64,000 nt of DNA. Origin: Granulosicoccus sp964390335. Lineage in GTDB: Bacteria; Pseudomonadota; Gammaproteobacteria; Granulosicoccales; Granulosicoccaceae. Under the pieces are notes generated by a model. It saw only the letters and a program-made list of their open reading frames with translations. It made no database searches and was not told the origin of the DNA. Positions 63,024 to 64,000 of the stretch are shown here, piece after piece. The DNA lies in NCBI GenBank assembly GCA_964390335.1, contig CAYMHU010000017.1, forward strand, positions 9,712-73,711, in the 5' to 3' direction. Each line of letters starts with the position of its first letter. Position 1 is the first letter of the stretch. The translations under genes and the position numbers were made by a program.

Positions 63024-64000
63024 ATGCCACGCAGACACACGCAGCAAGTACAGGTTGGCCAGGTCACCATGGGCGGTGCAGCGCCTATTGTCGTTCAGTC
63101 GATGACCAACACCGACACAGAAGACGCCGTTCGCACCGCGGCTCAGGTAGCGGATCTTGCCAGAGCCGGCTCTGAAATAGTCAGAATTACCGTGAATACG
63201 GTTGCTGCCGCACAAGCCGTGCCGGAGATTCGTGACCGACTGTTGAAAATGGACGTCGATGTCCCCTTAGTCGGCGATTTCCACTTCAACGGGCACAAGC
63301 TATTAGCCTCGGTGCCGGAGTGCGCCGCAGCGCTGGCCAAGTATCGCATTAACCCCGGTAATGTTGGTCGCGGCAGCAAACGCGACGAGCAATTCTCACA
63401 AATGATTGAAATCGCCATTAGCAACAATAAGCCGGTTCGCATTGGTGCGAACTGGGGCAGTCTAGATCAGGACTTACTGGCTCGCATGCTCGATGAAAAT
63501 GCGGCCAGCGAGAACCCCAAACCCCTAGATTATATAAACCGTGAAGCGGTGATTAGCTCAGCACTTGATAGTGCCAAACGGGCAGAAGAATTGGGTTTGG
63601 GTAAAGATAAAATTATTATTTCGTGCAAGATGAGCCGTGTGCAAGATCTTATTCAAGTGTACGAGACCTTAGCCAAGCGCTCCGATTACTGCTTGCACTT
63701 GGGATTAACTGAAGCCGGTATGGGTTCCAAAGGTATCGTGGCATCCACTGCTGCGTTATCGGTGTTACTGCAACAAGGCATTGGCGACACTATTCGTATC
63801 TCGTTAACACCCGAACCCAATGGCGATCGCACCAAAGAAGTCATCGTGGGTCAGGAAATTTTACAAACCATGGGGCTACGTTCGTTTACACCGATGGTAA
63901 CGGCATGCCCAGGTTGCGGTAGAACCAGTAGTACTTACTTTCAGGAATTGGCTGATCGAATCCAAACGTATTTGCGCGACAGCATGCCTGACTGGAAATC
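63024..64000 (+). CDS. ispG: 4-hydroxy-3-methylbut-2-enyl diphosphate synthase IspG, 3'-truncated by window edge
   Basis: Iron-sulfur enzyme of the MEP isoprenoid pathway. ATG at 63024; 325 complete codons are visible, open to the window end. N-terminal RRHTQQVQVGQVTMGGAAPIVVQSMTNTDTED, then VGDFHFNGHKL and RINPGNVG (TIM barrel), and the cluster motif CPGCGRTSSTYFQELA with Cys codons at 63906 and 63915. The CPGCGR form is of the type found in alphaproteobacteria and xanthomonads rather than the CPTCSR form of E. coli. The third cluster cysteine would lie beyond the edge. Confidence 0.95.
   Translation, partial: MPRRHTQQVQVGQVTMGGAAPIVVQSMTNTDTEDAVRTAAQVADLARAGSEIVRITVNTVAAAQAVPEIRDRLLKMDVDVPLVGDFHFNGHKLLASVPECAAALAKYRINPGNVGRGSKRDEQFSQMIEIAISNNKPVRIGANWGSLDQDLLARMLDENAASENPKPLDYINREAVISSALDSAKRAEELGLGKDKIIISCKMSRVQDLIQVYETLAKRSDYCLHLGLTEAGMGSKGIVASTAALSVLLQQGIGDTIRISLTPEPNGDRTKEVIVGQEILQTMGLRSFTPMVTACPGCGRTSSTYFQELADRIQTYLRDSMPDWK

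Noticed and set aside
1..64000. CRISPR arrays, prophage genes, rRNA or toxin-antitoxin pairs
   Set aside because: I looked for regularly spaced repeats, phage structural genes, rRNA sequence and small overlapping gene pairs and found none convincing.

Overview
The window is a chromosomal segment of a gammaproteobacterium with moderate G+C, probably marine or environmental. The assignment rests on conserved gene orders: xerD-dsbC; lptG-lptF divergent from pepA-holC-valS; rnr-rlmB-rpsF-rpsR-DUF2232-rplI-dnaB-alr; hfq-hflX-hflK-hflC-DUF2065-hisZ-purA; and hrcA next to grpE-dnaK-dnaJ. Genus cannot be decided from the sequence alone. Both edges cut genes: lon on the left lacks its 5' end and ispG on the right lacks its 3' end.

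Layout. 1-7 kb: lon, an outer-membrane DUF3187 protein, a TPR protein, dsbC with an odd repeat tail, xerD and moeA. 7-8.4 kb: a histone H1-like Lys/Ala repeat protein, an AT-rich spacer rich in dyads, and an RDD membrane protein. 8.5-16 kb: lipopolysaccharide export (lptG, lptF), pepA, holC, a small acidic protein and valS. 16-21 kb is the accessory island: a Cys-rich lipoprotein, a DUF222-HNH nuclease with an SOS (LexA) box at its promoter and two 22-bp palindromes in its 3' end, a truncated tyrosine recombinase behind a nested inverted repeat, DUF2970, and a mosaic duplication of an outer-membrane barrel gene flanking a small OB-fold protein. 21-31 kb: an ABC-F protein (yheS), lemA plus two TPM-domain genes, EamA and MFS transporters, a dimethylglycine/sarcosine dehydrogenase-like flavoenzyme, galU and fdxA. 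31-40 kb: alr, dnaB, ribosomal proteins, rlmB and an RNase R with long basic tails at both ends. 40-47.6 kb: tRNA-Leu(CAG) overlapped antisense by a HAD phosphatase, then purA, hisZ and the hfq/hfl operon. 47.9-57.6 kb: an anchored surface protein, a propionate-to-methylmalonyl-CoA operon (prpE-pccB-pccA-mce), an FHA/PP2C signalling pair and an isolated ccmI. 57.6-64 kb: dnaJ, dnaK, grpE, hrcA and ispG.

Most of the window is housekeeping: proteostasis (lon, dnaKJ-grpE, hflKC, hfq), translation, cell envelope and replication. The most unusual stretch is 16.3-21.1 kb, where an apparently DNA-damage-inducible HNH nuclease sits beside mobile-element debris and a gene-conversion-like duplication. 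A second theme is low-complexity tails: the H1-like protein, RNase R and DsbC all carry simple tandem repeats. I did not find a complete, clearly new multi-gene system; the SOS-controlled DUF222-HNH locus is the best candidate for something undescribed.
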